Part shown: in pieces, positions 16,591 through 25,825 of the stretch | Position numbering within the stretch: position 1 is the first letter of the stretch | Layout of the letters: each line of letters starts with the position of its first letter | NCBI RefSeq assembly: GCF_022819085.1 | Contig: NZ_JALHAG010000012.1 | Location: forward strand, 310,001 to 374,000 | Source of the DNA: Planococcus ruber | GTDB taxonomy: Bacteria > Bacillota > Bacilli > Bacillales_A > Planococcaceae | Length of the DNA stretch: 64,000 nucleotides | Direction: 5' to 3' | The notes under the pieces: generated by a model | What the model was told of the DNA's origin: nothing | Seen by the model: the letters and a program-made list of their open reading frames with translations, nothing else | The model's database searches: none | Program-made: the position numbers and the translations under genes

Positions 16591-18111
16591 ATGAGCGAAT
16601 ACATTTTGGAGATGAAAGGGATTTCCAAAGAATTTACTGGAGTTAAAGCGCTCAGCGACGTAAATTTCAAAGTGAAAAAAGGAGAAATCCATTGTTTGAT
16701 CGGCGAAAATGGAGCCGGCAAATCAACGCTGATGAAAGTGCTAAGCGGCGTCTATCCTCATGGAACATACGACGGCGATATTATCTATGAAGGAGAAGTC
16801 CAGAAGTTCAGCAATATCAGCGACAGCGTGAAAGCAGGCATCTCGATCATCCACCAGGAGCTGGCTTTGTTTCCGGATCTGACGGTCTATGAAAATATTT
16901 TTGCGGGCAATGAGGTAAAACGCGGGGCATTCGTGGATTGGAACCAAACGGTGGTCGAAGCCCAAAAAATGCTGAAAAAAGTAAATTTAAAAGTGAACCC
17001 TGAAACGTTGGTGAAAGATTTAAGCGTCGGCAGACAGCAATTGGTTGAAATCGCCAAGGCATTGAGCAAAGAAGTAAAACTTTTGATCTTGGATGAACCA
17101 ACGGCCGCGTTGAATGAAGACGACAGTGAGAATTTATTGGAGTTATTGAAAGGCCTGAAACAGGAAGGCATCACGTGCATCATGATTTCGCATAAATTGA
17201 AAGAAGTCATCTCCATTGCAGATAAAGCGACCGTCCTCCGGGATGGGCAAACGATTTGCACGCTGGATGCAGCAGATGGACCGATTTCCGAGAGCATCAT
17301 CATTCAAAACATGGTCGGCCGCGAAATTAAAGATATTTATCCAAAGCGGCCGAACAAAAAGATCGGCGAAAAGATTTTGGAGTTGAAGAATTGGAGCGCC
17401 TATGATGTGGAGTTGGTCCGCGAAGTGGTAAAAGATGTGGATTTCCATATTAAAAAAGGGGAAATTGTTGGCATTGCGGGATTGATGGGCGCTGGGCGGA
17501 CTGAACTAGCTTTGAGCATTTTCGGCAATCCGAAGTCGTACAAAGTCCAAGGCGATCTTTTGCTAAATGGGAACAAGCGGAAGTTCACCCACACAAGAGA
17601 TGCGATTAAGGCTGGAATTGCCTATGTCACGGAAGACCGGAAAGGCAATGGGCTTTTCCTGCTGCAGGATATTAAGAGCAATGTGTCAGCCGCGAATTTG
17701 AAAGGCATTTCTTCAAACGGCATTTTAAACGGCAACGAAGAAATCAAAGTAGCCACGGAATACAAAAAATCCATCAACATCAAAGCTTCCTCTGTTGAAC
17801 AGAATGTCGGCAATTTAAGCGGCGGAAACCAGCAGAAAGTATCGCTCGGCAAATGGCTGTTTGTCGGCCCGAAATTATTGATCTTGGATGAACCGACGCG
17901 CGGAATCGATGTCGGCGCGAAGTTTGAAATATACACAATCATGAACCAGATGATCAATGAAGGCTTGAGCATCATCATGATTTCATCGGAGCTTGGCGAA
18001 GTGCTTGGGATGAGCGACCGGGTTTACGTAATGGGCGAAGGGCGGATCAAAGGCGAGATGGCCATTGAAGAAGCGAGCCAAGAAAAAATAATGGAACTTG
18101 CAACGCATTAG
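16591..18111 (+). CDS. mmsA: Multiple-monosaccharide ABC transporter ATP-binding protein
   Basis: A 506-residue protein with two fused ABC domains, the form used by ribose/xylose/galactose importers. Domain 1 (1-240) has Walker A GENGAGKST, signature LSVGRQQLVEIAKAL and Walker B LILDEPTAAL; domain 2 (about 255-500) has the degenerate Walker A GLMGAGRTEL, signature LSGGNQQKVSLGKWL and Walker B LILDEPTRGID. It powers the MmsB permease. AAAGGAGGA six bases upstream fixes the start at 16591; it ends just before GGAGG of the next gene. Confidence 0.92.
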   Translation: MSEYILEMKGISKEFTGVKALSDVNFKVKKGEIHCLIGENGAGKSTLMKVLSGVYPHGTYDGDIIYEGEVQKFSNISDSVKAGISIIHQELALFPDLTVYENIFAGNEVKRGAFVDWNQTVVEAQKMLKKVNLKVNPETLVKDLSVGRQQLVEIAKALSKEVKLLILDEPTAALNEDDSENLLELLKGLKQEGITCIMISHKLKEVISIADKATVLRDGQTICTLDAADGPISESIIIQNMVGREIKDIYPKRPNKKIGEKILELKNWSAYDVELVREVVKDVDFHIKKGEIVGIAGLMGAGRTELALSIFGNPKSYKVQGDLLLNGNKRKFTHTRDAIKAGIAYVTEDRKGNGLFLLQDIKSNVSAANLKGISSNGILNGNEEIKVATEYKKSINIKASSVEQNVGNLSGGNQQKVSLGKWLFVGPKLLILDEPTRGIDVGAKFEIYTIMNQMINEGLSIIMISSELGEVLGMSDRVYVMGEGRIKGEMAIEEASQEKIMELATH

Positions 18112-18123
18112 GAGGTTGAGCCA

Positions 18124-19299
18124 GTGGGTTTTCTTACAGAAGTCAAAACATTAATTAAAGATAATATCCGTGATTATGGAATGTATATTGCGCTTGTGGT
18201 CATTTTGCTGACCTTTACTATTATGACGGATGGTCTCTTCATGTCATCGCGGAACATCAGCAACTTATTGGATTCCGCAGGATACATTGCGGTATTGGCC
18301 GTCGGGATGACATTGGTCATCGTTATTCGCCATATCGATTTATCTGTCGGTTTCGCTGCAGGATTTCTCGGCGCAATTGCTGCGATTTTCCTGACACAGA
18401 TGGGCGTATCCGTTTATATCACGGTGCCGGCCATTCTGATCTTCGGGATTGTTGCCGGATTGTTCAATGGATTTTTAATCGCTCAGCTCGGCATTCCGGC
18501 TTTTGTTGCGACTTTGGCTGCGATGCTCATTTTCCGCGGCGCTTTGCTGCGGGTTACAGAGCAGACGGGAACGATCATTGTTAACGATGATAAATTCAAT
18601 GCGCTGGGGAATGGCTTTATCCCATCGCTTATGGAAGTGAATGGGCTGCACCTTCTTTCGCTGATCGTCGGATTAATCGGGATCTTATTGTATGTGTACA
18701 GTGAATTCTCTAATCGGCGAAATAAAGTGAAATACAAATTCGATGTGCCTTCAAAAGGCATTTTCGCTTTAAAACTTGTCTTAGTTTCAGCGGTCATCGC
18801 GTATATTACCTGGATTTTAGCCGGATACAACGGATTCTCCTGGACAGTCGTAATCATGCTGGCCGTTGTCATCATCTACCATTTCATGACGACAAAGACG
18901 GTGCTCGGCCGCCATATTTATGCAGTCGGAAGCAATCCGGAAGCGGCCCATCTGAGCGGTATCAATGTAAAGAAAATCACGTATATCGTCTTCGGTTCAA
19001 TGGGGATGCTTGCGGCATTGTCTGGAATCCTCTTTACTTCAAGGCTGCAATCAGCCACCACGACAGCCGGTACACTATTTGAACTTGATGCCATTGCTGC
19101 CGCTTATGTCGGCGGCGTTTCTTCAGCCGGCGGTGTCGGTAAAGTGACCGGCGCCATTATTGGCGCCATCGTAATGGCTTCTTTGACGAACGGCATGAAC
19201 TTGCTCGGCGTCGGCATTTCGTATCAATACATCATCCGCGGCGGCGTTTTGGCAGCAGCCGTAATCTTTGATGTCATGACGCGCAGAAAACGCGGATAA
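18124..19299 (+). CDS. mmsB: Multiple-monosaccharide ABC transporter permease
   Basis: A 391-residue membrane protein with about ten helices of the branched-chain/ribose-type permease family. Typical stretches are VLAVGMTLVIVIRHIDLSVG, which contains the family DLSVG motif, GLFNGFLIAQLGIPAFVATLA and the C-terminal LTNGMNLLGVGISYQYIIRGGVL. Starts at GTG 18124, eight bases after GGAGG, twelve bases behind mmsA. A strong terminator closes the operon, separating it from the sensor genes downstream. Confidence 0.92.
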   Translation: MGFLTEVKTLIKDNIRDYGMYIALVVILLTFTIMTDGLFMSSRNISNLLDSAGYIAVLAVGMTLVIVIRHIDLSVGFAAGFLGAIAAIFLTQMGVSVYITVPAILIFGIVAGLFNGFLIAQLGIPAFVATLAAMLIFRGALLRVTEQTGTIIVNDDKFNALGNGFIPSLMEVNGLHLLSLIVGLIGILLYVYSEFSNRRNKVKYKFDVPSKGIFALKLVLVSAVIAYITWILAGYNGFSWTVVIMLAVVIIYHFMTTKTVLGRHIYAVGSNPEAAHLSGINVKKITYIVFGSMGMLAALSGILFTSRLQSATTTAGTLFELDAIAAAYVGGVSSAGGVGKVTGAIIGAIVMASLTNGMNLLGVGISYQYIIRGGVLAAAVIFDVMTRRKRG

Positions 19300-19305
19300 C
19301 TTCTG

Positions 19306-19335
19306 AAGAGAGGCTTTCAAAGCCTCTCTTTTTGC
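19306..19335 (+). terminator. Terminator of chvE-mmsA-mmsB
   Basis: AAGAGAGGCTTTC paired with AAAGCCTCTCTT, followed by TTTTG. Confidence 0.88.
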
Positions 19336-19436
19336 CATCTCTCGGCCAATCCATACCATAAAAACCAAGTATTGTGCATCATTTCTTATGTGGTATGATA
19401 AAAAATATTGACTATTCAAAAAAGGGGATATTTCCC

Positions 19437-20414
19437 GTGCGAAAATTCGGCTTGGCTCTAATCGGTCTCTTATGCATCGTCTTATGTTATTTCACCTTAT
19501 TGTCAGCAGAAAAAGCTTTTCGCACGAACGGGCAATTGCCTGCGGCGGCTGGATCGGCGGAAGGCAAGCCGCGCCTTGTACTCATCACAAAAAATTTAGA
19601 TACTCCGTTCTGGGATCAAATTGCAAAAGGCGCTCTTGAGCAAGCGGAAAAAGAAGGGGCTGACCTCGAAGTATGGGGGAGCTACGGTAATAATGAGGAA
19701 GATTTCTTAGAGAAAATCGAAGTGGCCCTTTATTCAAAAGTGGATGGCATTATTGTCCAAGGCTTGGATTCTGAAGAATTCAATGATTTGACGAAAATCA
19801 AAGCTTCTTTTCATGGAATCCCCGTTATTACAGTGGCCAATGATGTGCCGAAGGAAAAAAGCCTGCGAAAAACGTATGTGGGATCCGATCAATTCCTGGC
19901 AGGAAAAATGATTGCCGAACAATTGGTGTCAGATATGGGCACTGCCGGCAAAGTGGTGGTGATGGCCAACGTGCGCCATGAGTATTATCAAGACCAGCGG
20001 CTTGAAGGCATCCATTCTGTGCTTGACGGCTATCCGAATATTAACTTGATCCTTTCTGAAACCGTGGAATTGCGGAAAAATATCCTTGCAGAGACCCAGG
20101 AAATATTAAACGAATATCCGGATTTAAATGGCTTCATCGCTCTGAATGCCGATTTTGCGTCGCCGATGATCCAGGAAATCAGCAAGCGCTCGCAAGTGGA
20201 GCCTTATTATATTTATTCCTTTGATGACGGGCTGGAGTCCTTTAAGCTCTTTGAAAAAGGAAAATTGGACGGCATCATTAAACAGGCACCGGAGGAAATG
20301 GGAAGCGCCAGTGTCGATTTAATCACGAATTGGCTAAACGACGAGGCTTTGCCGCTTGATATGGACGGCTACCTGACCGATATCCGCATGTTGAAAGTGA
20401 AGGAACAGCGATGA
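19437..20414 (+). CDS. Membrane-anchored sugar-binding protein, sensor component (XylFII-like)
   Basis: A 325-residue type I periplasmic-binding protein of the ribose-binding type with an N-terminal hydrophobic helix (about 5-22) but no lipobox, so it is probably anchored by an uncleaved helix. The sugar-binding fold spans about 42-310 (ITKNLDTPFWDQIAKGA, VDGIIVQGLDSEEF, YVGSDQFLAGKMIAEQL, YSFDDGLESFKLFEKG). Its stop overlaps the kinase start (ATGA), and a response regulator follows. This matches XylFII-LytS-YesN systems, where the binding protein presents sugar to the kinase rather than to a permease. Start GTG 19437, eight bases after AAAGGGGA. Confidence 0.8.
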   Translation: MRKFGLALIGLLCIVLCYFTLLSAEKAFRTNGQLPAAAGSAEGKPRLVLITKNLDTPFWDQIAKGALEQAEKEGADLEVWGSYGNNEEDFLEKIEVALYSKVDGIIVQGLDSEEFNDLTKIKASFHGIPVITVANDVPKEKSLRKTYVGSDQFLAGKMIAEQLVSDMGTAGKVVVMANVRHEYYQDQRLEGIHSVLDGYPNINLILSETVELRKNILAETQEILNEYPDLNGFIALNADFASPMIQEISKRSQVEPYYIYSFDDGLESFKLFEKGKLDGIIKQAPEEMGSASVDLITNWLNDEALPLDMDGYLTDIRMLKVKEQR

Positions 20415-21859
20415 ATAAAATACAGAAAAAAGTATGGATGCTGGCACTCGTCGTTTTGTTTATCATGTCTGCCATCTGGGTCACTTTAACTTATTACAAT
20501 CAAAAGACGCAAAGCCAATACAATGATGTGCTCCAACGGTATTTAAGTTTGAATGAAGTGACGGTCGCAAGCCAGCAGCTGGTGACCGATTTAAATAATT
20601 ATTTAATCAAGCCGACGTCGGACAATCTGGAAAAGCTGGATGCCAGCAAAGCACAGATCCGGAAAGCAAAAGATGAAATTTACGATTTACGCAATGAAGA
20701 AAATGAATTTGTACTGACAAATTATACAAATCTCCTAGACAGTTTGGTTGAAACGGCAGACCGTTCTTTTATGCTGCAATCCCAACAGGAGGCGGAAGGG
20801 TCAAACGAGGAATTTTCTGAAGCCACCCGCATTGCCACTTATATTTCCGAGATGACGTTGACGATTATCGATACGGAGCTAAAAACGTATGACCGATTCT
20901 ACCGCGGCATTATTGAACAATCCGAAGAGCTGAAGCAATTGGGCATTTGGCTGCTTTTGCTGATCACGTTTGTGCTGCTGCTTTTGACTTATTGGTTTTC
21001 CATCAGCATCACGAAACCTGTACAGATGCTCACCCAATCGGCGAATGAATTATCGAAGGGCCGGTTTGACTTGGAGATCAAAGTGGATTCCAATGATGAA
21101 ATTTCATTCTTGGCGCAAACTTTTGACCGGATGCGCATCAACATCAATAATTTAATTATGGAAATTCAGGAAAAAGCGCAATTGGAACGGGAATTGCAGC
21201 AAAATAAACTCCTGTTGCAGGAAAGCCAGCTGCTAGGGCTGCAAAGCCAGATCAATCCCCATTTCCTATTTAATACGTTGAATATTTTATCAAAAAAAGC
21301 CTATTTGGAAGGGGCCGAAGAAACGAGCGACTTGCTTGTAAGCGTAGCAGGGCTGCTCCGCTATAATTTGAAGCGTTTAGACCGGCCGGTAACGCTTTAT
21401 GAAGAGCTGATCGTTTTGAAGCAATACATTGAAATCCAGCAAGCCCGTTTTACCGATCGGCTGAATGTGCACATGGATGTGGACGAATCTTGTTTGAATG
21501 TGAAGATTCCGGGGTTGACATTGCAGCCGATTATTGAAAACGCTGTCATTCATGCGATAGAGCCTGAAGAAGATGGTGGACATATTTGGTTCAGGGTCAG
21601 CGATAGAGGCGATGTTGTCGCCATTGAAATCGAAGATGATGGAAAAGGCATGCCTCAAGAAAAAATCGCCCATTTATTAGATACGGAAAAAGTGCCGGCT
21701 GAAGGGCACTCGACAGGAATCGGCTTTCAGAATGTCGTTCAGCGCCTGCGGATTTTTTACCGGACAGAAAATGTTCTCAAGATTGAAAGCGAAGAAGGCA
21801 AAGGCACAAAAGTGACCATGGTTTTGCCGAAAACGAGGGAGGAGAAACAGGATGGCTAA
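20411..21859 (+). CDS. LytS/YesM-type sensor histidine kinase
   Basis: A 482-residue membrane kinase: first helix about 8-28, an extracellular helical region to about 175, second helix 177-196, HAMP linker 197-250, then a His_kinase domain with phospho-acceptor His284 in INPHFLFNTL and an ATP-binding domain (IIENAVIHAI, EIEDDGKGMP, STGIGFQNVVQRL). The extracellular part probably docks onto the anchored binding protein encoded just upstream, whose stop it overlaps. Its partner regulator overlaps its own end by eight bases. Predicted output is control of the sugar importer. Confidence 0.9.
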   Translation: MNKIQKKVWMLALVVLFIMSAIWVTLTYYNQKTQSQYNDVLQRYLSLNEVTVASQQLVTDLNNYLIKPTSDNLEKLDASKAQIRKAKDEIYDLRNEENEFVLTNYTNLLDSLVETADRSFMLQSQQEAEGSNEEFSEATRIATYISEMTLTIIDTELKTYDRFYRGIIEQSEELKQLGIWLLLLITFVLLLLTYWFSISITKPVQMLTQSANELSKGRFDLEIKVDSNDEISFLAQTFDRMRININNLIMEIQEKAQLERELQQNKLLLQESQLLGLQSQINPHFLFNTLNILSKKAYLEGAEETSDLLVSVAGLLRYNLKRLDRPVTLYEELIVLKQYIEIQQARFTDRLNVHMDVDESCLNVKIPGLTLQPIIENAVIHAIEPEEDGGHIWFRVSDRGDVVAIEIEDDGKGMPQEKIAHLLDTEKVPAEGHSTGIGFQNVVQRLRIFYRTENVLKIESEEGKGTKVTMVLPKTREEKQDG

Positions 21860-23411
21860 GCTCTTGATTGTCGACGATGAGCAGATTGAAAGAGAAGGGC
21901 TTAAAGCGATTTTGTCCAGAGCTTATCCGGAATTGATGATTGAACAGGCGAGAAACGGCAATGAAGCGGTTCGCCTCGCAGCCGAATTTCAGCCGAATTT
22001 GATTTTGATGGACATCAAGATGCCGGGGATGAGCGGATTGGAAGCGATTGAACAGATCAGCCAAAAGCATCCATCCATGAAATTTGTGATGGTCACAGCA
22101 TTTGACACTTTCGACTATGCAAGACAGGCCATTAAACTTGGCGTCAAAGATTATCTGCTGAAACCGAGCAAAGCCAGTGAGATTGTGGCAACCGTCGGAA
22201 AGGTTCTTGCCGAGACGGAAGAAGAGCGAAAAGTCATGGCCAGAAGCGAGTTTCAGCAAAATGCCATGCAGCAGGCGTTGACGCTCGTTGAAACCGATGT
22301 TGTCACGCAATTATTATTTGATCATGTTCATGAAGTACACTTGGACATGCTGGTTGAGATGCTGGATATACGGTCGACCAATGAAAAATTTGTCATGAGC
22401 GTCCTGCTGCCTGCCGGTTCGGGAAGCCAATATTCCGCAATTAAAGAAAAAGTGAGAATGACGAAAAGCGGATGGGTGGGGGCTCTATATGGCAGGCAGC
22501 TGCCGATCATCGTTTTTAGGGAGCCGGAGAAATCGTACCGTTCCCAAGCGATCTCGCTCGCCCAGGAAATTCTGTCTTTGCGGCAAACAGAATCGGAGGC
22601 CGGATGGTTTATCGGAATTGGCCAAGTCTGCGGTTCGCTGGACCAAATCCGCCAATCCTACCAGGAGTCGCTGATTGCGACCATGGATTCGACATTGCCT
22701 GTAAAGTACCGGTTTTATTCGGATGTGCCGATTCTAAAAGATGGGTTCAATCCGCAATTGGCGAAACAGGGAGAGAAGAAGCTGTTTGACCACATCCGGT
22801 TGGGGCAGTGGGAAGATGTCCGCTATTATGCACTTGACCTCATTCAAGTATACGAAAACGGGGGAGCGGACCTCCTTCAAATTCAACAGCGGGTACTGGA
22901 ATTGATGTGGGTCATTTCACGGGTGATGAGCGAAGTGGGAGTAGAGACAGACACGCCGCTTTATTCCTTCCAGGCGCAGGATTGCCGGCAGCTTCGGTCG
23001 GAAACCAGCCATTTGTTGGACCGGATGAAAGCCTCTTATGCGGAGCATTATGGGGAATTGGAAGCCGATGCCATGCAGCAGATCAAGGTCTATATCAGTG
23101 AGCATTCAAATGAAGACATCTCTTTGGACGCCTTAGGGCAAAAAGTCGGTTTAAGCCCCATCTACATCAGCAAAATGTTCAAAGAAAAATTAGGCATCAA
23201 TTATATCGACTTTTTGACGGAATGCCGGATTGACAAGGCGAAAAAACTATTGGCGGATCCCGAGAAAAGCATCAAAGAAATCACTTTTGAAGTGGGGTAC
23301 CACGAACCGAATTATTTCAGCAAGGTGTTTAAGAAAAACACGGCCTTATCGCCGAAAGACTACCGTAAATCATTGTTTGGGAAAAAAGGATTAGCAGCCA
23401 CAAAAAGCTGA
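21852..23411 (+). CDS. AraC-type response regulator, YesN-like
   Basis: A 519-residue regulator with an N-terminal receiver (Asp8/Asp9, phospho-acceptor Asp54 in ILMDIKMPGM, Lys near 104 in LLKPSK), a long middle region without a recognised motif, and a C-terminal AraC/XylS DNA-binding domain with two HTH units (ISLDALGQKVGLSPIYISKMF and KSIKEITFEVGYHEPNYFSKVFKK). It is the output half of the LytS-like kinase. Likely targets are the chvE-mmsAB operon and the XylF-like gene next to it. Good site GGAGGAG upstream, inside the kinase gene. Confidence 0.9.
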   Translation: MAKLLIVDDEQIEREGLKAILSRAYPELMIEQARNGNEAVRLAAEFQPNLILMDIKMPGMSGLEAIEQISQKHPSMKFVMVTAFDTFDYARQAIKLGVKDYLLKPSKASEIVATVGKVLAETEEERKVMARSEFQQNAMQQALTLVETDVVTQLLFDHVHEVHLDMLVEMLDIRSTNEKFVMSVLLPAGSGSQYSAIKEKVRMTKSGWVGALYGRQLPIIVFREPEKSYRSQAISLAQEILSLRQTESEAGWFIGIGQVCGSLDQIRQSYQESLIATMDSTLPVKYRFYSDVPILKDGFNPQLAKQGEKKLFDHIRLGQWEDVRYYALDLIQVYENGGADLLQIQQRVLELMWVISRVMSEVGVETDTPLYSFQAQDCRQLRSETSHLLDRMKASYAEHYGELEADAMQQIKVYISEHSNEDISLDALGQKVGLSPIYISKMFKEKLGINYIDFLTECRIDKAKKLLADPEKSIKEITFEVGYHEPNYFSKVFKKNTALSPKDYRKSLFGKKGLAATKS

Positions 23412-23429
23412 TCGTAAGGAGAGAAATCG

Positions 23430-24521
23430 ATGAAGCAGTCCATTTATCAAATGCTGGTCCTTTTTCTCTTGCTGATTTTATGTATGGTTGGCGCTTCTGC
23501 CTGTGTGAAAGACGCGCCGAAGGAGGAGTTTCTGGCAGAACGGGAACCGCCGATTGATGAGAAGGGGCAGGAAAAGCCGGCCGGACAACCGATTAAAATT
23601 GGGTTTTCAATGGATACATTACTGGAAGAACGCTGGTTGAAGGACCGGGATCTGTTTAAAGAATCTATAGAGGCGCTTGGCGCGGAAGTGGAAATCTTGG
23701 CAGCGAACGGCAATGATGCCCTCCAGATTTTGCAGGCTGAAAAGCTGATCAGCGAAGGGGTCGACTTGCTGGTCATTGTTCCCCATAATGCGGAAGCTAC
23801 GGCCGCCGTGGTCCATAAAGCGCATCAAGCCGGCATCAAAGTCGTTGCCTATGACCGGCTTGTTAAAAATGCAGATATTGATTTGTATATTTCATTCGAT
23901 AACGAAAAAGTGGGGGAGCTCCAGGCGCAAGCCATGCTGGAGGAGGCGCCGAAAGGAAATTATGTCTATCTGGGCGGAGCTGAAACGGATAATAACGCCC
24001 ACATGATGAAAAAAGGCGTTTACAATGTGCTGCAGCCATTAATCGATAAGGGCGATATCAAAATTGTCTACGATCAATGGACACAGGACTGGGCACCGGA
24101 GAATGCGAAGGAAAATATGGCTGCGGCTTTATCTGCGAATGGCGGAAAGGTAGATGCCGTTATCGCGGCAAATGATGCAACGGCAGGCGGCGCCCTCGAA
24201 GCGCTGAAAGGCTATGGCCTCGCTGAAAAAATCCCTGTTGCGGGCCAGGACGCAGAGCTTGCAGGGATTCAGCGGATCGTTCAAGGGACTCAAACAATGA
24301 CCGTCTACAAACCGATCAAGACATTGGCGAAAGAAACGGCTGAACTGGCCGTAGCACTCGCAAAAGGAGAGAAAGTGGCGGTCAATCGCAAAGTCCATAA
24401 CGGGAAAGCGGAAGTGCCGGCCGTATTTTTGTCCCCGGTAAGAGTGGATGGAACCAATTTGGAAGACACCGTGATTGCTGACGGCTTTCATTCAGAAACA
24501 GCTATTTACGGACCGCAATGA
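23430..24521 (+). CDS. xylF: D-xylose-type substrate-binding lipoprotein, XylF-like
   Basis: A 363-residue exported binding protein with a signal ending near Cys25 (GASAC, a weak lipobox). The core is strikingly close to XylF: ERWLKDRDLFKESIEALGA, GVDLLVIVPHNAEA, YDRLVKNADIDLYISFDNEKVGELQAQAM, ANDATAGGALEAL, GQDAELAGIQRIVQGTQTMTVYKPIKTLA and DTVIADGFH. It ends the sensor operon and has no transporter genes of its own. It probably feeds xylose to the MmsA-MmsB core as a second binding protein. TAAGGAG ten bases upstream supports the start. A bidirectional terminator follows. Confidence 0.85.
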   Translation: MKQSIYQMLVLFLLLILCMVGASACVKDAPKEEFLAEREPPIDEKGQEKPAGQPIKIGFSMDTLLEERWLKDRDLFKESIEALGAEVEILAANGNDALQILQAEKLISEGVDLLVIVPHNAEATAAVVHKAHQAGIKVVAYDRLVKNADIDLYISFDNEKVGELQAQAMLEEAPKGNYVYLGGAETDNNAHMMKKGVYNVLQPLIDKGDIKIVYDQWTQDWAPENAKENMAAALSANGGKVDAVIAANDATAGGALEALKGYGLAEKIPVAGQDAELAGIQRIVQGTQTMTVYKPIKTLAKETAELAVALAKGEKVAVNRKVHNGKAEVPAVFLSPVRVDGTNLEDTVIADGFHSETAIYGPQ

Positions 24522-24527
24522 CAAACT

Positions 24528-24576
24528 AAAAACCCTTGCTTTATCCAATATTCCAGGATAAAGCAAGGGTTTTTTC
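24528..24576. terminator. Bidirectional terminator between xylF and ald
   Basis: A stem of 18-19 bp (24528-24546 with 24556-24574), A-rich left and T-rich right, serving both convergent genes. Confidence 0.92.
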
Positions 24577-25707
24577 TTAGTTCAACGCAGCGGTTTTCTC
24601 GAGCGCTTCTTCTGCTGGTGTGTATTCGTAGCCCAAATCTTTTGCAACTGCTTCGTACGTGATGCTGCCATTTGCTGTGTTAAGGCCAAGTTTCAAAGCA
24701 GGATTTGAAAGGATGGCATTTTTAACGCCTTTATTGGCAATCTGCAAAGCGTACGTCATGGTCACATTTGTCAACGCGATTGTCGATGTTCTTGGAACAG
24801 CACCCGGCATGTTCGCTACCGCGTAATGCACCACTCCGTGTTTTACGTAAGTCGGGTCATCATGTGTCGTAATGCGGTCGGAAGTTTCAAAAATTCCGCC
24901 TTGATCAATGGCGATATCCACTACGACAGCGCCAGCCTTCATCGATTTGACCATTTCTTCTGTCACCAATTTAGGCGCTTTTGCACCTGGAATCAAGACA
25001 GCGCCGATGACCAAATCAGCTTCGCGTACAGATTCGGCAATATTAAACGGATTCGAAATCAACGTAGTCACGTCGTTTCCGAAGATGTCATCCAATTGGC
25101 GAAGGCGTTCCGGATTCAAGTCAAGAACCGTCACTTGCGCCCCGAGGCCGACAGCCATTTTCGCTGCGTTTGTACCAGCCACGCCGCCGCCGACGATAGT
25201 TACTTTTCCGCGCTGCACACCTGGAACTCCAGATAAGAGGATGCCTTGTCCGCCGTAGATTTTCTCAAGGAATTGAGCGCCGACTTGAGCAGCCATGCGT
25301 CCTGCCACTTCACTCATCGGTGTCAATAATGGAAGAGTCCGGTTGACTGAAACGGTTTCGTAGGCGATCGCAATCACTTGCTTCTCTGCCAATTCCTTCG
25401 CCAATTCCGGCTCAGCTGCCAAGTGAAGATAAGTGAACAAGATCAATCCTTCACGGAAATAATGGAATTCAGAAGCGATCGGTTCTTTCACTTTCATGAC
25501 CATTTCGGCTGCCCAGGCCTCTTCCGCTGTAGCCACAATGTTCGCGCCGGCATCGATATAATCTTGATCCGTAAACGAACTGCCCATCCCTGCTTGCGTT
25601 TCAACCAGCACCGTATGGCCGTCTCTGAGGAAAGCGTCGACTCCTGCAGGTGTAATCGCTACACGGTTTTCGTTGTTTTTAATTTCCTTTGGAATTCCAA
25701 TAATCAT
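24577..25707 (-). CDS. ald: Alanine dehydrogenase
   Basis: A 376-residue NAD-dependent enzyme that interconverts L-alanine and pyruvate plus ammonia, used for growth on alanine. Conserved segments are [20 protein letters not shown] at the N terminus, the substrate loop [10 protein letters not shown], the Rossmann motif [22 protein letters not shown], and [10 protein letters not shown]. Length is as expected for the family. The gene for the PucR-type activator AdeR lies directly upstream on the same strand, as in Bacillus. AAGGGGGAA upstream supports the start. Confidence 0.96.
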   Translation of the reverse strand: MIIGIPKEIKNNENRVAITPAGVDAFLRDGHTVLVETQAGMGSSFTDQDYIDAGANIVATAEEAWAAEMVMKVKEPIASEFHYFREGLILFTYLHLAAEPELAKELAEKQVIAIAYETVSVNRTLPLLTPMSEVAGRMAAQVGAQFLEKIYGGQGILLSGVPGVQRGKVTIVGGGVAGTNAAKMAVGLGAQVTVLDLNPERLRQLDDIFGNDVTTLISNPFNIAESVREADLVIGAVLIPGAKAPKLVTEEMVKSMKAGAVVVDIAIDQGGIFETSDRITTHDDPTYVKHGVVHYAVANMPGAVPRTSTIALTNVTMTYALQIANKGVKNAILSNPALKLGLNTANGSITYEAVAKDLGYEYTPAEEALEKTAALN

Positions 25708-25748
25708 TTCTAGTTCCCCCTTGAAATAATGGTATGCGTGTAGAATCC

Positions 25749-25825
25749 ATTATAGGTTGTAGAAAAGACTTTTACTTTGTGCGAAATGAAAAACCAAAAA
25801 GCTCTAATTTGTGAAAATTCACAAA
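25749..25825 (-). promoter_or_regulatory. ald promoter with candidate AdeR operator
   Basis: On the minus strand a consensus -10 TATAAT (25754-25749) lacks a good -35. Upstream lie a perfect 8-bp inverted repeat TTTGTGAA-AA-TTCACAAA (25808-25825) and another half-site TTTGTG (25776-25781), 32 bases apart. This fits activation by AdeR; the site assignment is inference. Confidence 0.45.

Noticed and set aside
24826..25258. Two plus-strand frames of 116-136 codons over ald
   Set aside because: Shadows of alanine dehydrogenase with no ribosome site and non-protein-like composition.
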